Source of the DNA: an uncultured Clostridia bacterium
GTDB taxonomy: Bacteria; Bacillota; Clostridia; TANB77; CAG-508
Assembly: GCA_944387505.1 (NCBI GenBank)
Contig: CALXFG010000024.1
Span: 1 to 32,662 of the forward strand
Direction: 5' to 3'
DNA length: 32,662 bases
Shown: one piece after another, positions 12,851 through 21,580 of the stretch
Layout: the number at the start of each line of letters is the position of its first letter
Position numbering within the stretch: position 1 is the first letter of the stretch
Translations under genes and position numbers: made by a program
The notes under the pieces: generated by a model
Seen by the model: only the letters and a program-made list of their open reading frames with translations
Databases searched by the model: none
Told to the model about the DNA's origin: nothing

Positions 12851-13894
12851 ATGGAAAAGATAAAAAAAGAAGAATTAAAATCTATATTTTTAAGAATAAA
12901 AAAAGATGACAAAAAAGGAATAGAAGAATTATATAGCAAATACCATAAAATGGTTTATGGTATTGCTTTTTCTATACTAAAAAATAAAGAGGATGCAGAA
13001 GATATCATGCAAATTGTTTTTGCTAAAATACAAGAATTAGATAAAACAAAGTTACCAGATGATAAAGAAATGACATGGTTATATACACTTACCAAAAATG
13101 AGACATTAAATTATTTAAAAAAGAAAAAGGGAGAACTGTCATTAGATACCATATATGAAATAGAAAATAAAAATAATGAGATAGATGAAAAAATAGATCG
13201 TATAGAATTTAATCGATTAATTAGTAAATTAAATAAGAAAGAACAGGAAATCATTTCCTTAAAAATAATATCTAATTTTTCATTTCAGGAGATTAGTGAA
13301 TTACTTAATGAACCCGTTGGAACAGTAAAATGGAGATATTACAAAAGTTTACGCTCCTTAAAAGCAATGTTGGGAAGTTTCGCAATGTTTGTTATGACAT
13401 TTACGATTGGAATCAAAGCATTGTTTACAAATAGGAAAACTGGTGAAAAACAGCAAGAAGCAGTACAATCAGAGGATAATCTAAATATGGCTGAGACAGA
13501 AAAAACGCAAAATACTGTACGACAAGATAGTGATGATATTAATAATGAAGAGTTTGAAAATCAAGAACAACATAAAGAAATGCAAGATATTATACAAGAG
13601 GAAAATACAACAAGAGAAGAAGACATGAATAAATCAGAAGGAAATAGAACAGAACAAAATAGCACAACTGAAAATACAATAGTAGAAACAGAAATAAAAG
13701 ATGAAACGATTTCAAACACAATAACACAAGAAAATGAAATAAAACAAGAAACAATTGTAAGTGAAGAAAGCACAGAAAATGAGATTTCATACATGGGAAT
13801 AGGATTCATAGGGATATCTATTATATTTTTTATGATGACGATTATTTTTTTCATAAAATACCAACTAAAAAGCAAAAAGAAATTGTCTAAATGA
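12851..13894 (+). CDS. ECF-type sigma factor with a two-span membrane tail
   Basis: A 347-residue protein. Residues 20-90 are sigma region 2 (KGIEELYSKYHKMVYGIAF, EDAEDIMQIVF) and 115-172 are region 4 (LISKLNKKEQEIISLKII, FQEISELLNEPVGTVKWR). ECF sigma factors normally stop there. This one continues into a membrane helix (173-192), an acidic Glu/Asn/Thr-rich segment of about 120 residues that should lie outside the cell, a second helix (315-336) and a basic tail. The sigma part would thus be tethered to the membrane with its own sensor loop, perhaps replacing a separate anti-sigma factor or needing proteolysis to be freed. The ATG at 12851 is chosen because the sigma fold begins there; upstream in-frame sequence is unrelated and lies over another gene's terminator. 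The SD is weak (AAAAGG). The next gene begins 14 bases on. Confidence 0.85.
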   Translation: MEKIKKEELKSIFLRIKKDDKKGIEELYSKYHKMVYGIAFSILKNKEDAEDIMQIVFAKIQELDKTKLPDDKEMTWLYTLTKNETLNYLKKKKGELSLDTIYEIENKNNEIDEKIDRIEFNRLISKLNKKEQEIISLKIISNFSFQEISELLNEPVGTVKWRYYKSLRSLKAMLGSFAMFVMTFTIGIKALFTNRKTGEKQQEAVQSEDNLNMAETEKTQNTVRQDSDDINNEEFENQEQHKEMQDIIQEENTTREEDMNKSEGNRTEQNSTTENTIVETEIKDETISNTITQENEIKQETIVSEESTENEISYMGIGFIGISIIFFMMTIIFFIKYQLKSKKKLSK

Positions 13895-13908
13895 TAGAGG
13901 TGGTATAA

Positions 13909-15036
13909 ATGAAAAAGAAAATCTTAATTATCATGAGTGTCATTATTATTTTATTAATATTAGGATACGGAAGTATTGTATATATAGATTATCATAATGT
14001 GGTAAATGGAAAATTACCTGTCTTCGCTAATCGTTCTGATGATGGAAAATATCAAGGATTAGGCTACATAGTTGAAGTAGCATATTATCCTGACACAGAT
14101 ATCATTGAAGAAATGAAAATGGAATTTTTTGGCAAAACAATAGCAGGCATGGTGCAAGATATCGAGGAACAAAATGAAAATCAAGAGAATCAAGAGGTTG
14201 TTATCATTAACAATGGAAATATACAAAATGAAAATAAAATTGATGCGTTTATTGATAAAGGAGATAATCGCGAAGCAGATATTTTACAGATGCATATAAT
14301 TTCAAATGATAAAACAGATACTGTCAAAGTGGAATTTGTACCAGGAACATATGAAAGTGAAATATCTTCTGAGGAAAACAACACAGAAAGTGAGAATACA
14401 GTAAATAGACAAGTGCCAAGAAGTGTTACAACAGCAGAAGAATATGAAAAAGTCTATGGATATTATAAGGTGACTGTAAATGATGAAGAGACAGGAAGAT
14501 ATGACGGTTTGCGTTGGCACATGAAAAGGGTAACAAAAGATAATATAGTACAAGTTATTATGGAACCATATCTAATAGAAGTAACAGAGTTTCCTGTTAT
14601 TTGTGAATATTCCTTAGAAAGTTCAAATTATGAACAGAAATTTGAGTTAACATATATGGCTAGAAAAGATATGGGAGTAAAGAAAATTGCAGAAAAAAAT
14701 CAATTTGATAATTCGGATTTTGGGGTATATACGATTGCAGGAGATGTTTCTATTACCATAGAAGGAGATATGGTATACACTCTAGAAGATGCTTTAAGTG
14801 AAAAAATAATTACAGTTCAAGATATCTTAGAACAAGCAAAACAAGATTTAAAATATGGATTTTGTGAAGAAGCATATTATCAAGATGGTGGTAGTAGAGA
14901 GTATCGATATGCAGAATATACCATATTAAAATATAATACATTAGATGGTAATAGAGATTTGGTAATTGGTATGCAAGGAAGTATTATTAATCAAGTAAAT
15001 GCAAGTGGTTATAAAATAGAAGAGGAAAAAAAGTAG
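13909..15036 (+). CDS. Membrane-anchored partner of the ECF sigma factor
   Basis: A 375-residue protein with one N-terminal membrane helix (about residues 4-25) and no lipobox Cys, so an uncleaved anchor with an extracytoplasmic body is likely. The segment after the anchor (NGKLPVFANRSDDGKYQGLGYIVEVAYY) resembles a domain seen in small exported proteins of Clostridia next to sigma factors; I cannot name it. An acidic Asn/Glu-rich linker follows (about 85-165), then a second globular part ending near residue 370. GAGGTGG precedes the ATG. Because it is co-transcribed with the tethered sigma factor, it may sense an envelope signal or restrain the sigma factor. That role is inferred from context. 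Confidence 0.75.
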   Translation: MKKKILIIMSVIIILLILGYGSIVYIDYHNVVNGKLPVFANRSDDGKYQGLGYIVEVAYYPDTDIIEEMKMEFFGKTIAGMVQDIEEQNENQENQEVVIINNGNIQNENKIDAFIDKGDNREADILQMHIISNDKTDTVKVEFVPGTYESEISSEENNTESENTVNRQVPRSVTTAEEYEKVYGYYKVTVNDEETGRYDGLRWHMKRVTKDNIVQVIMEPYLIEVTEFPVICEYSLESSNYEQKFELTYMARKDMGVKKIAEKNQFDNSDFGVYTIAGDVSITIEGDMVYTLEDALSEKIITVQDILEQAKQDLKYGFCEEAYYQDGGSREYRYAEYTILKYNTLDGNRDLVIGMQGSIINQVNASGYKIEEEKK

Positions 15037-15082
15037 AATAATGATTTAGAAGTAAAATTTTTAATACAATAATGTGAAGGAT

Positions 15083-15117
15083 AAAATTACTTTATACGAA
15101 AGTATAGAGTAATTTTT
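15083..15117 (+). terminator. Terminator of the sigma factor operon
   Basis: A 15-bp stem (AAAATTACTTTATAC with GTATAGAGTAATTTT, one G-U pair) with a GAAA loop and a T-run. Confidence 0.85.
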
Positions 15118-15234
15118 GCTTATGTGATATAATCAAACAGAATGAAGTGTTTGAAAAATAAGGACATTTTTTGCTACGATAGATCTGATGTTTTTCTAAC
15201 AAAGTTTGTACTTTTAGAAAGGAATGCACAAAAA

Positions 15235-16104
15235 ATGAAAGAGCAACAATATATATTAAAAAAACCAGAAACCTTTGATTTAAAAGACATATTTGAATGT
15301 GGACAATGTTTTCGTTGGAATGAAGAAAAAAATGGGAGCTATACAGGTATATGGAAAGAAAATGTTGTCAATATTAAAAAAGAAGGACAAGATTTTGTGT
15401 TTACTGGTATATGCAAAAATCAAAATTTAGAAGAAGAAATATATCGTTATTTTGATTTAGATAGAAATTATGAACAAATAAAAAAGGAATTATCCAAAAA
15501 AGATAAATATATGAAAACAAGTATTGCATATGGTAAAGGAATACGAATTCTAAACCAAGATTTATGGGAAACGATTATATCATTTATCATATCCGCTAAT
15601 AATAATATACCCAGAATAAAAGGAATTATTGAAAGATTATCAAAAGCATATGGGAATAAAATAGAATGGAATGGGAAAGAATACTATACATTTCCTACGC
15701 CGATACAGTTAAAAGATGTGACAGTAGAAGAATATAGAAAATTAGGATTAGGATTTAGAGATATTAGGTTATATGAAACTACAAAAATGATACTAGAGGG
15801 AAAAGTAGATTTACAAGAATTGAAAAATAATCTAAATACAATAGAAGTAAGAGAAAAATTACTAACACTTTCAGGTGTAGGACCCAAAGTAGCAGACTGT
15901 ATATTACTATTCTCAGATTTAAAACGATTAGAAGTATTTCCAATAGATGTATGGGTAAGAAGAGTCATGAATGATTTATATATTCAAAATGAAGATGAAG
16001 CAAAAGTCAGTAAAAAACAAATTGAAAAAATTGCAAGAAACAAATTTGGAAACTTAGCAGGTTTAGCACAACAATATTTATTTTATTGGAGAAGAGAAGC
16101 ATGA
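15235..16104 (+). CDS. OGG1-like 8-oxoguanine DNA glycosylase/AP lyase
   Basis: A 289-residue base-excision repair enzyme that removes oxidised guanine from DNA. The N-terminal OGG-type domain (ECGQCFRWNEE) is followed by the helix-hairpin-helix-GPD core LTLSGVGPKVADCILLFSDL, with catalytic Lys218, and by FPIDVWVRRV, with the aspartate Asp238. This is the OGG1/AlkA superfamily with both the lyase lysine and the aspartate, so it is likely bifunctional. The ATG at 15235 is preferred to an in-frame ATG at 15142. AAAGGAATG precedes it at good spacing, the protein family begins here, and the 31 extra residues look non-coding. A TATAAT at 15128-15133 may be its promoter. The gene is monocistronic, with a repeat cluster directly after it. 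Confidence 0.88.
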   Translation: MKEQQYILKKPETFDLKDIFECGQCFRWNEEKNGSYTGIWKENVVNIKKEGQDFVFTGICKNQNLEEEIYRYFDLDRNYEQIKKELSKKDKYMKTSIAYGKGIRILNQDLWETIISFIISANNNIPRIKGIIERLSKAYGNKIEWNGKEYYTFPTPIQLKDVTVEEYRKLGLGFRDIRLYETTKMILEGKVDLQELKNNLNTIEVREKLLTLSGVGPKVADCILLFSDLKRLEVFPIDVWVRRVMNDLYIQNEDEAKVSKKQIEKIARNKFGNLAGLAQQYLFYWRREA

Positions 16105-16133
16105 TAAGATTGAAGATGGCCGAAAAGGGAAAA

Positions 16134-16232
16134 TTGGGGACGGACTCATTTTTCCTCCGTCCATGTCGCACAGACAAACGAATGTCGCACAGACAAACGA
16201 ACTTAATGCGACAAAACGAACTCAATGCGACA
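16134..16232. repeat. REP-like palindrome with a cluster of TGTCGCA boxes
   Basis: GGACGGA (16138-16144) and TCCGTCC (16156-16162) form a hairpin whose first 22 bases are found inverted at 12444-12465. Next come two tandem copies of ATGTCGCACAGACAAACGA (from 16163 and 16182), and then two inverted boxes, TGCGACA at 16207 and 16226. The boxes of each pair are 19 bases apart, giving a forward-forward-reverse-reverse array that can fold on itself. An ORF of 32 codons crosses the array from ATG 16163 but looks like translated repeat. The block sits in the gap between the glycosylase gene and fruK. Confidence 0.65.
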
Positions 16233-16236
16233 CTAA

Positions 16237-16264
16237 TTGGACAAAAAATATTGTAAAATAAAAT
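16237..16264 (+). promoter_or_regulatory. Possible promoter of the fructose/PTS operon
   Basis: TTGGAC (16237-16242), a 16-base spacer and TAAAAT (16259-16264); TATGAT at 16269-16274 is an alternative -10 box without a good partner. No FruR-type repressor gene or operator palindrome is seen nearby. Confidence 0.35.
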
Positions 16265-16298
16265 TAGGTATGATAGAATCTGAAACGAGGAGGGAAAA

Positions 16299-17216
16299 AT
16301 GGTTTATACAATAACATTTAATCCTGCACTAGATTATATCGCACAAGTTGAAAATTTTAAAATTGGTGAAATAAATAGAACAAAAACGGAAACAATATTA
16401 CCAGGAGGAAAAGGACTTAATGTTTCCATTGTACTAAAAAATTTAGGAATTGAAAATACGGCACTTGGTTTTGTGGCTGGTTTTGTTGGAGAAGAGTTAA
16501 TACACAAAATGGAGTCACAAGGTGTAACAACAGATTTTGTTAAAGTGGAAAAAGGGATAACAAGAATCAATATTAAAATCAGTTCGATGAGCGAAAATAA
16601 GGTAGAAGAAACCGCTTTAAATGGAATGGGACCACAAATTACCAAAGGGGATATTGATGTATTATTGGAGAAAATACAAAAGATGTCTACAAAAGATATG
16701 GTTATTTTATCAGGAAGTATACCTAAAAATATGGATAAAGATATCTATGAAAAAATATGTAAAGAACTTAGTGAAAAAGGTATCACTTTTATAGTAGATT
16801 CAACACAAGAATTACTGATGAATGTCTTAAAATACAATCCTTTTTTAATAAAACCAAATAAAGAAGAATTAGAAGAAACACTAAATTGCAAAATTTCAAC
16901 AAAAGAAGATATAGTTAATGCAGCAAAAGAATTGAAAAAGATGGGTGCACAGAATGTTTTAGTATCTTTAGGAAATGACGGAGCATTATTGTTGACAAAA
17001 GAAGATGAAACATATTATTCAAAAGCACCAAAAGGACAAGTAGTCAATACTGTCGGATCTGGAGATTCTATGGTAGCAGGATTTTTGGCAGGATATTATC
17101 AAACACAAGATTATGAATATGCATTAAAAGTAGGAGTTGCAGCAGGAAGTGCAAGTGCATTTTCTATACGACTTGCAACCAAAGAGGATGTTGATTTACT
17201 TTTAAAACAATTATAA
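16299..17216 (+). CDS. fruK: 1-phosphofructokinase (PfkB family)
   Basis: A 305-residue kinase that converts fructose-1-phosphate, made by the fructose PTS, to fructose-1,6-bisphosphate. PfkB features: the start TITFNPALDYI, the GGKGLNVS substrate/ATP region (about residues 38-45), and the C-terminal signature VNTVGSGDSMVAGFLAG with the catalytic Asp in GSGD. Length is normal. A strong SD (GAGGAGGG) precedes the ATG. It leads an operon with fruA, ptsH and ptsI. Tagatose-6-phosphate kinase is an alternative within the family, but the neighbouring fructose permease supports FruK. Confidence 0.92.
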   Translation: MVYTITFNPALDYIAQVENFKIGEINRTKTETILPGGKGLNVSIVLKNLGIENTALGFVAGFVGEELIHKMESQGVTTDFVKVEKGITRINIKISSMSENKVEETALNGMGPQITKGDIDVLLEKIQKMSTKDMVILSGSIPKNMDKDIYEKICKELSEKGITFIVDSTQELLMNVLKYNPFLIKPNKEELEETLNCKISTKEDIVNAAKELKKMGAQNVLVSLGNDGALLLTKEDETYYSKAPKGQVVNTVGSGDSMVAGFLAGYYQTQDYEYALKVGVAAGSASAFSIRLATKEDVDLLLKQL

Positions 17217-17229
17217 GAAGCCTAACCTT

Positions 17230-17288
17230 GTTGTATACGAAAAAATCTATATAAGGTCAAGATAATAACTGATTTTTTCTATACAATA
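17230..17288 (+). repeat. 59-nt structured element, copy 1
   Basis: This element aligns without gaps to 31014-31072 at about 42 of 59 positions. The ends pair: TTGTATA with TATACAA, then AAAAAATC with GATTTTTT, enclosing a loop with the shared core AAGATAA. It lies between fruK and fruA on the coding strand, so it would be part of the operon mRNA, 30 bases before the fruA start. Confidence 0.5.
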
Positions 17289-17318
17289 AAAATTAATACA
17301 AAAGAAAGGGGTAAAATA

Positions 17319-19256
17319 ATGAAAATTACAGATTTACTTAGTGAGAAAGCCATTAATCTGCATGGAAAAGCAAATAGCAAAGAAGAAGCGATTATTCAAT
17401 TAGTGGATTTAATGGTAGAAAATGAAAATATTAATGACAAAGAAGCTTACAAACAAGCAGTATTAAAAAGAGAGGAAGAAGGAACCACAGGAATTGGTGA
17501 AGGAATTGCAATTCCTCACGGAAAAACAGATGCAGTAGAAAAACCTGGGTTAGCTGCCATGATCATTCCAGATGGAGTGGATTTTAAATCATTAGATGGA
17601 AGCCCAGCAAAATTGTTATTTCTAATAGCAGCACCAAATACAAAAGACAATGTGCATTTAGATGTTTTAAGTAGACTATCTACACTATTAATGGATACAG
17701 ATTTTAGACAGGCATTATATGATGCAAAAACACCAAAAGAATTCTTAAAATGTATAGACAGAGCAGAAAGTGAAAAATTAGGAGAAGAGAAAGCATCAAA
17801 TGAATATTATGAAATTTTAGCAATTACCAGTTGCCCAACAGGTATTGCACATACGTATATGGCAGCAGAAGCTTTAGAACAAATGGGAGAACAATTAGGA
17901 CATAAAGTAAAAGTAGAAACTCATGGGTCTTCAGGCGTGAAAAATAAATTCACAAAAGAAGAAATCGAAAATGCAAAGGGAATTATTATTGCATCAGATA
18001 CAAACATTGATTTATCAAGATTTGATGGTAAAAAATTAATCAAAACAAAAGTAGCAGATGGAATTAACAAACCAAAAGAATTAATTGAAAATGTATTATC
18101 ACCAAATGCAAAAACATATCATTCAGACAACAAAAATAAATCTGAAGAAAATGATGATGAACAAAAAGAAAAAATAGGAACAAAAATCTATAAACACTTG
18201 ATGAATGGTGTTACACATATGTTACCATTTGTTGTTGGTGGAGGTATATTAATAGCCATTGCGTTTTTATTAGATGACTATTCAATAGATCCTTCAAACT
18301 TTGGTATGAATACACCAATTGCAGCATTTTTCAAAACAATAGGAAATGCAGCATTTAATGTTATGTTATATATACTTGCAGGTTATATTGCAATGAGTAT
18401 TGCAGATAGACCAGGTTTAGCAGTCGGATTTGTTGGAGGAATTTTAGCAGTACAAGGAACGACATTTGAATCACTAACGAATGGTGATATCACTTTAGTA
18501 AGTTCAGGATTCTTAGGAGCATTGATTGCAGGTTTTGTTGGTGGATATATTGTTTTAGGATTGAAGAAATTATGTAGCTATTTACCAGACAGTATAGAAG
18601 GTATTAAAACGATTCTTTTATACCCTGTATTTGGAATCTTGCTTATGGGAACATTTATGTTATTAATCAATCCTTATGTAGCAGCAATCAATACAGCAAT
18701 TAATGATTATTTATCTTCAATGAGTAATGCAAACAAAATTATATTAGGAGCCATATTAGGTGGAATGATGGCTGTGGATTTAGGAGGACCTATTAATAAA
18801 GCAGCATACACATTTGGAACAGGAATGTTAGCATCAGGACAATATGAAATCATGGCAGCTGTTATGGCCGGAGGAATGGTTCCACCACTTGCAATTGCAC
18901 TTTTAGCAACCATATTCCCAAGAAAAATTCCTAAAAAAGATAAACAAGCAGCATATGTTAATTATATTATGGGATTATCATTTATATCAGAAGGAGCAAT
19001 TCCTTTTGCATCAGCAGATCCATTAAGAACGATTCCATCATTTGTTATTGGATCAGCTGTTACAGGAGCACTTTCAATGTTATTTAGTTGTACATTAATG
19101 GCACCACATGGAGGAATATTTGTAATCGCAACTATTGGGCATCCTGTAAAATATTTATTAGCAATACTAATAGGAACAATCGTTTCTACATTAATTATGG
19201 CAAAATTAAAAAAGAATTTGCCTGAATATCAAAAACAAGAAAGTAAGGCAAATTAG
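17319..19256 (+). CDS. fruA: Fructose PTS permease, fused EIIABC
   Basis: A 645-residue membrane permease that imports fructose and phosphorylates it to fructose-1-phosphate. The EIIA domain (1-150) carries His67 in GIAIPHGKT, which accepts phosphate from HPr. The EIIB domain (about 165-265) carries Cys172 in ITSCPTGIAHTY. A hydrophilic linker (about 267-290) leads to the EIIC channel, with eight or more membrane segments and the motifs GVTHMLPFVVGGG and GGPINKAAYTFG. The single-chain A-B-C order is normal for Firmicutes. AAAGGGG precedes the ATG. The operon context with fruK fixes the sugar as fructose with good confidence. Confidence 0.95.
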   Translation: MKITDLLSEKAINLHGKANSKEEAIIQLVDLMVENENINDKEAYKQAVLKREEEGTTGIGEGIAIPHGKTDAVEKPGLAAMIIPDGVDFKSLDGSPAKLLFLIAAPNTKDNVHLDVLSRLSTLLMDTDFRQALYDAKTPKEFLKCIDRAESEKLGEEKASNEYYEILAITSCPTGIAHTYMAAEALEQMGEQLGHKVKVETHGSSGVKNKFTKEEIENAKGIIIASDTNIDLSRFDGKKLIKTKVADGINKPKELIENVLSPNAKTYHSDNKNKSEENDDEQKEKIGTKIYKHLMNGVTHMLPFVVGGGILIAIAFLLDDYSIDPSNFGMNTPIAAFFKTIGNAAFNVMLYILAGYIAMSIADRPGLAVGFVGGILAVQGTTFESLTNGDITLVSSGFLGALIAGFVGGYIVLGLKKLCSYLPDSIEGIKTILLYPVFGILLMGTFMLLINPYVAAINTAINDYLSSMSNANKIILGAILGGMMAVDLGGPINKAAYTFGTGMLASGQYEIMAAVMAGGMVPPLAIALLATIFPRKIPKKDKQAAYVNYIMGLSFISEGAIPFASADPLRTIPSFVIGSAVTGALSMLFSCTLMAPHGGIFVIATIGHPVKYLLAILIGTIVSTLIMAKLKKNLPEYQKQESKAN

Positions 19257-19326
19257 GAGAAATTGGTTGAAAAAGTTAAAGCTTTTCTAATCAGTTATAT
19301 GCCTTAAGAAAGGAATGTGAATCATT

Positions 19327-19599
19327 ATGGTAAAAGATACAATTATATTAAAAAATGAAACAGGATTACATGCAAGACCAGCAAGTGAACTTGCAAAACT
19401 TGCTGCATCATTTCAAAGTACAATCAAATTAAATGTCAATGGTAAAACCGTTGATGCAAAATCAATATTAGGAATCATGGCAGCAGGAATTAAATATAAT
19501 ACAGAGATTGAAATAGAATGTGATGGAGAAGATGAAGAAAAAGCTTTATCAGAAATCAAAAAAGGTTTTGAAAATAATTTTGGTGAAGAACAAAAATAG
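19327..19599 (+). CDS. ptsH: HPr phosphocarrier protein
   Basis: A 90-residue phosphocarrier between Enzyme I and the EIIA domains. His15 in NETGLHARPAS takes the phosphate, and Ser46 in AKSILGIMAAG is the regulatory site for HPr kinase, the signal for carbon catabolite control in Firmicutes. AAGAAAGGAATG precedes the start. A hairpin (TGGTTGAAAAAG with CTTTTCTAATCA) stands between fruA and this gene. ptsH is separated from ptsI by a 196-bp hairpin element. Confidence 0.96.
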   Translation: MVKDTIILKNETGLHARPASELAKLAASFQSTIKLNVNGKTVDAKSILGIMAAGIKYNTEIEIECDGEDEEKALSEIKKGFENNFGEEQK

Positions 19600-19609
19600 T
19601 CAGATTTTA

Positions 19610-19805
19610 GTTACAGTTTAAAATTCAATTTCCGGAGGGAATATATATTATATTTTTCGCTATCCCAACACTTTACATATTCTAACTAAATTAGCTCCCA
19701 CGGGACTGTCGCTGATTTATTAAGAATATGTAGCGTGTCGGTCCTCCCGAAACCCGCTTAAAATATAATATATATTCCCTCCGGAATTGAAGATTAAACT
19801 GTAAC
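19610..19805. repeat. Long two-tier hairpin element B (196 bp) between ptsH and ptsI
   Basis: Outer arms of about 46 bp (19610-19656 and 19760-19805) match with two mismatches and one gap; both contain TTCCGGAGGGAATATATATT in the same sense when read inward. Inside are unpaired stretches, then an inner stem of 22 bp (TACATATTCTAACTAAATTAGC region with GCTGATTTATTAAG...ATGTA, three mismatches) and a GC-rich loop. It starts ten bases after the ptsH stop codon. As transcribed RNA it would be a very stable hairpin inside the operon. A smaller hairpin, TAGGTTT with AAACCTA, follows at about 19830-19850. Confidence 0.75.
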
Positions 19806-19876
19806 AGTTCTCATGATATATAAAGGTTTATAGGTTTGTCCGTAAAACCTAAATACATAGATAAGGAATGGTACAG

Positions 19877-21580
19877 ATGCTAAAAGGAAAAGGTGTTTCA
19901 ACTGGTATAGGATTTGGAAATATAGTTGTTTTAAAAAAGGTAGAAAGAAAAATAGAAAAGAAAACAATAGAAAGTGAACAAGTAGAACAAGAATTAGCAA
20001 GACTTCACAAAGCATTAGAAGAAGTTATCAATGAAACTGAATTACAAATGAAAAACATGAGTGGAACAGAAGCAGATATCATGCAAGCATATATCATGAT
20101 TATGCAAGATCCATCATTAATTTCAGAAACAGAAAATGCTATTAAAAATTCAAAATATAATGCAGAATATGCTGTAGAAGTTGGATTTAATAGTGTTATA
20201 CAGATTTTCGAAAATATGGATGATGAATATATGGCTTCAAGATCTAGAGATATTTTAGATATAAAAGATAGAGTATTGGGAAAATTATTTAATGAAGAAA
20301 CAATTGATTTAAGCAATTTAAACCCGAATACAATCATTGTAGCAACAGAATTAACAACTTCTGAAACAGCAAAATTAGATTTTAAAAATGTATCTGGAAT
20401 TATCACAGAGCTTGGAGGAGAAAATTCACATACATCTATTATGGCAAGAACACATGCAATTCCAGCGATTACAAAAGTAGAAGAAGCAACGAAAATATTT
20501 AAAGATGGAGATAGTGTTGCGATTAATGGTACATCTGGAGAAATCTATGTAAATCCAACGGAAGAAGAAAAACAAAAATTATTAGATTTGGAAAAACAAT
20601 TAGAACAAGAAAAATCAGAATTAGATAAATATAGAAATCAAGAAAGTATCACAAAAGATGGAACAAAAGTAAAATTATATGCGAATATTGGACTTCCAGC
20701 AGATGCTGAAATTGCAGTCAATAATACAGCAGAAGGTGTTGGATTATTAAGAAGTGAATTTTTGTATATGGATAGTGATGAAATGCCATCAGAAGAAAGT
20801 CAATTTGAAGCATATAAAAAAGTAGCAGAAATTATGAAAGATAAAGAAGCTATCATCAGAACATTAGATGTTGGAGGAGATAAAGATTTAAAATATCTAA
20901 AATTAGAGAAAGAAGCAAATCCATTTTTAGGATATAGAGCAATTAGATTGTGTTTAGATAATCCAACAATTTTCAAAACACAATTAAGAGCTATCTTAAG
21001 AGCAAGTGCATTTGGAAAATTAGCCATCATGTTTCCAATGATATCTTCTATAGAAGAATTGCGAGCTGCTAAAGTTGTATTAGAAGAATGTAAACAGGAA
21101 TTAGACAATGAAAATATCTTATATGACAAAAATATTCAAGTTGGCATCATGATTGAAATTCCATCAGCAGCATTAATAGCAGACAAATTAGCCAAAGAAT
21201 GTGATTTCTTTAGTATCGGAACAAATGATTTAATCCAATATACAGTAGCAGTAGAAAGAGGAAATGAAAAGATTTCTAAATTATATACAAAATACCATCC
21301 AGCAGTTATTAAATTAATCAAAAAAGCAATTGATGGTGCACATTCAGCAAACATTATATGTGGAATGTGTGGAGAAGCAGCAGGAGACCCAACTTTTATA
21401 CCACTTCTAGTTGGGCTAGGCTTAGATGAATTTTCAATGAACTCAAACAATATATTAAGAGCTAGAAAAACCATTAATAACCTAGATAAAGAAACTTGTG
21501 TAAAACTTAGTGAAGAAATTTTACAAATGGCATCTGCAGAAGAAGTGGAAAATAGATTAAAAGCGTTTGTTAATAATTAA
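19877..21580 (+). CDS. ptsI: PTS Enzyme I (PEP-protein phosphotransferase)
   Basis: A 567-residue enzyme that takes phosphate from PEP and passes it to HPr. The N-terminal and swivelling domains contain the active-site His185 in GGENSHTSIMARTHAIPAI; the C-terminal TIM barrel contains LRTLDVGGDKDLKY and the GMCGEAAGDP motif with its catalytic Cys. Length matches the family (about 570). The ATG at 19877 is chosen over one at 19868 because AAGGA lies eight to nine bases before it and family members begin at MLKGKGVS. A perfect terminator follows the stop. Confidence 0.95.
   Translation: MLKGKGVSTGIGFGNIVVLKKVERKIEKKTIESEQVEQELARLHKALEEVINETELQMKNMSGTEADIMQAYIMIMQDPSLISETENAIKNSKYNAEYAVEVGFNSVIQIFENMDDEYMASRSRDILDIKDRVLGKLFNEETIDLSNLNPNTIIVATELTTSETAKLDFKNVSGIITELGGENSHTSIMARTHAIPAITKVEEATKIFKDGDSVAINGTSGEIYVNPTEEEKQKLLDLEKQLEQEKSELDKYRNQESITKDGTKVKLYANIGLPADAEIAVNNTAEGVGLLRSEFLYMDSDEMPSEESQFEAYKKVAEIMKDKEAIIRTLDVGGDKDLKYLKLEKEANPFLGYRAIRLCLDNPTIFKTQLRAILRASAFGKLAIMFPMISSIEELRAAKVVLEECKQELDNENILYDKNIQVGIMIEIPSAALIADKLAKECDFFSIGTNDLIQYTVAVERGNEKISKLYTKYHPAVIKLIKKAIDGAHSANIICGMCGEAAGDPTFIPLLVGLGLDEFSMNSNNILRARKTINNLDKETCVKLSEEILQMASAEEVENRLKAFVNN

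Noticed and set aside
15142..15234. A 31-residue N-terminal extension of the OGG1-like protein
   Set aside because: There is no SD at ATG 15142, the sequence is unlike the family, and ATG 15235 has a good SD.
16163..16261. CRISPR-like array or a 32-residue gene (starting MSHRQTN) in the TGTCGCA boxes
   Set aside because: The repeat units are adjacent without unique spacers, only two are direct and two are inverted, and there are no cas genes. The frame simply translates the repeat and has no good SD.
20005..20406. Long minus-strand frames inside ptsI, addB, cadA and fruA
   Set aside because: They lie opposite strongly conserved proteins, lack ribosome-binding sites and are typical shadows in AT-rich coding sequence.
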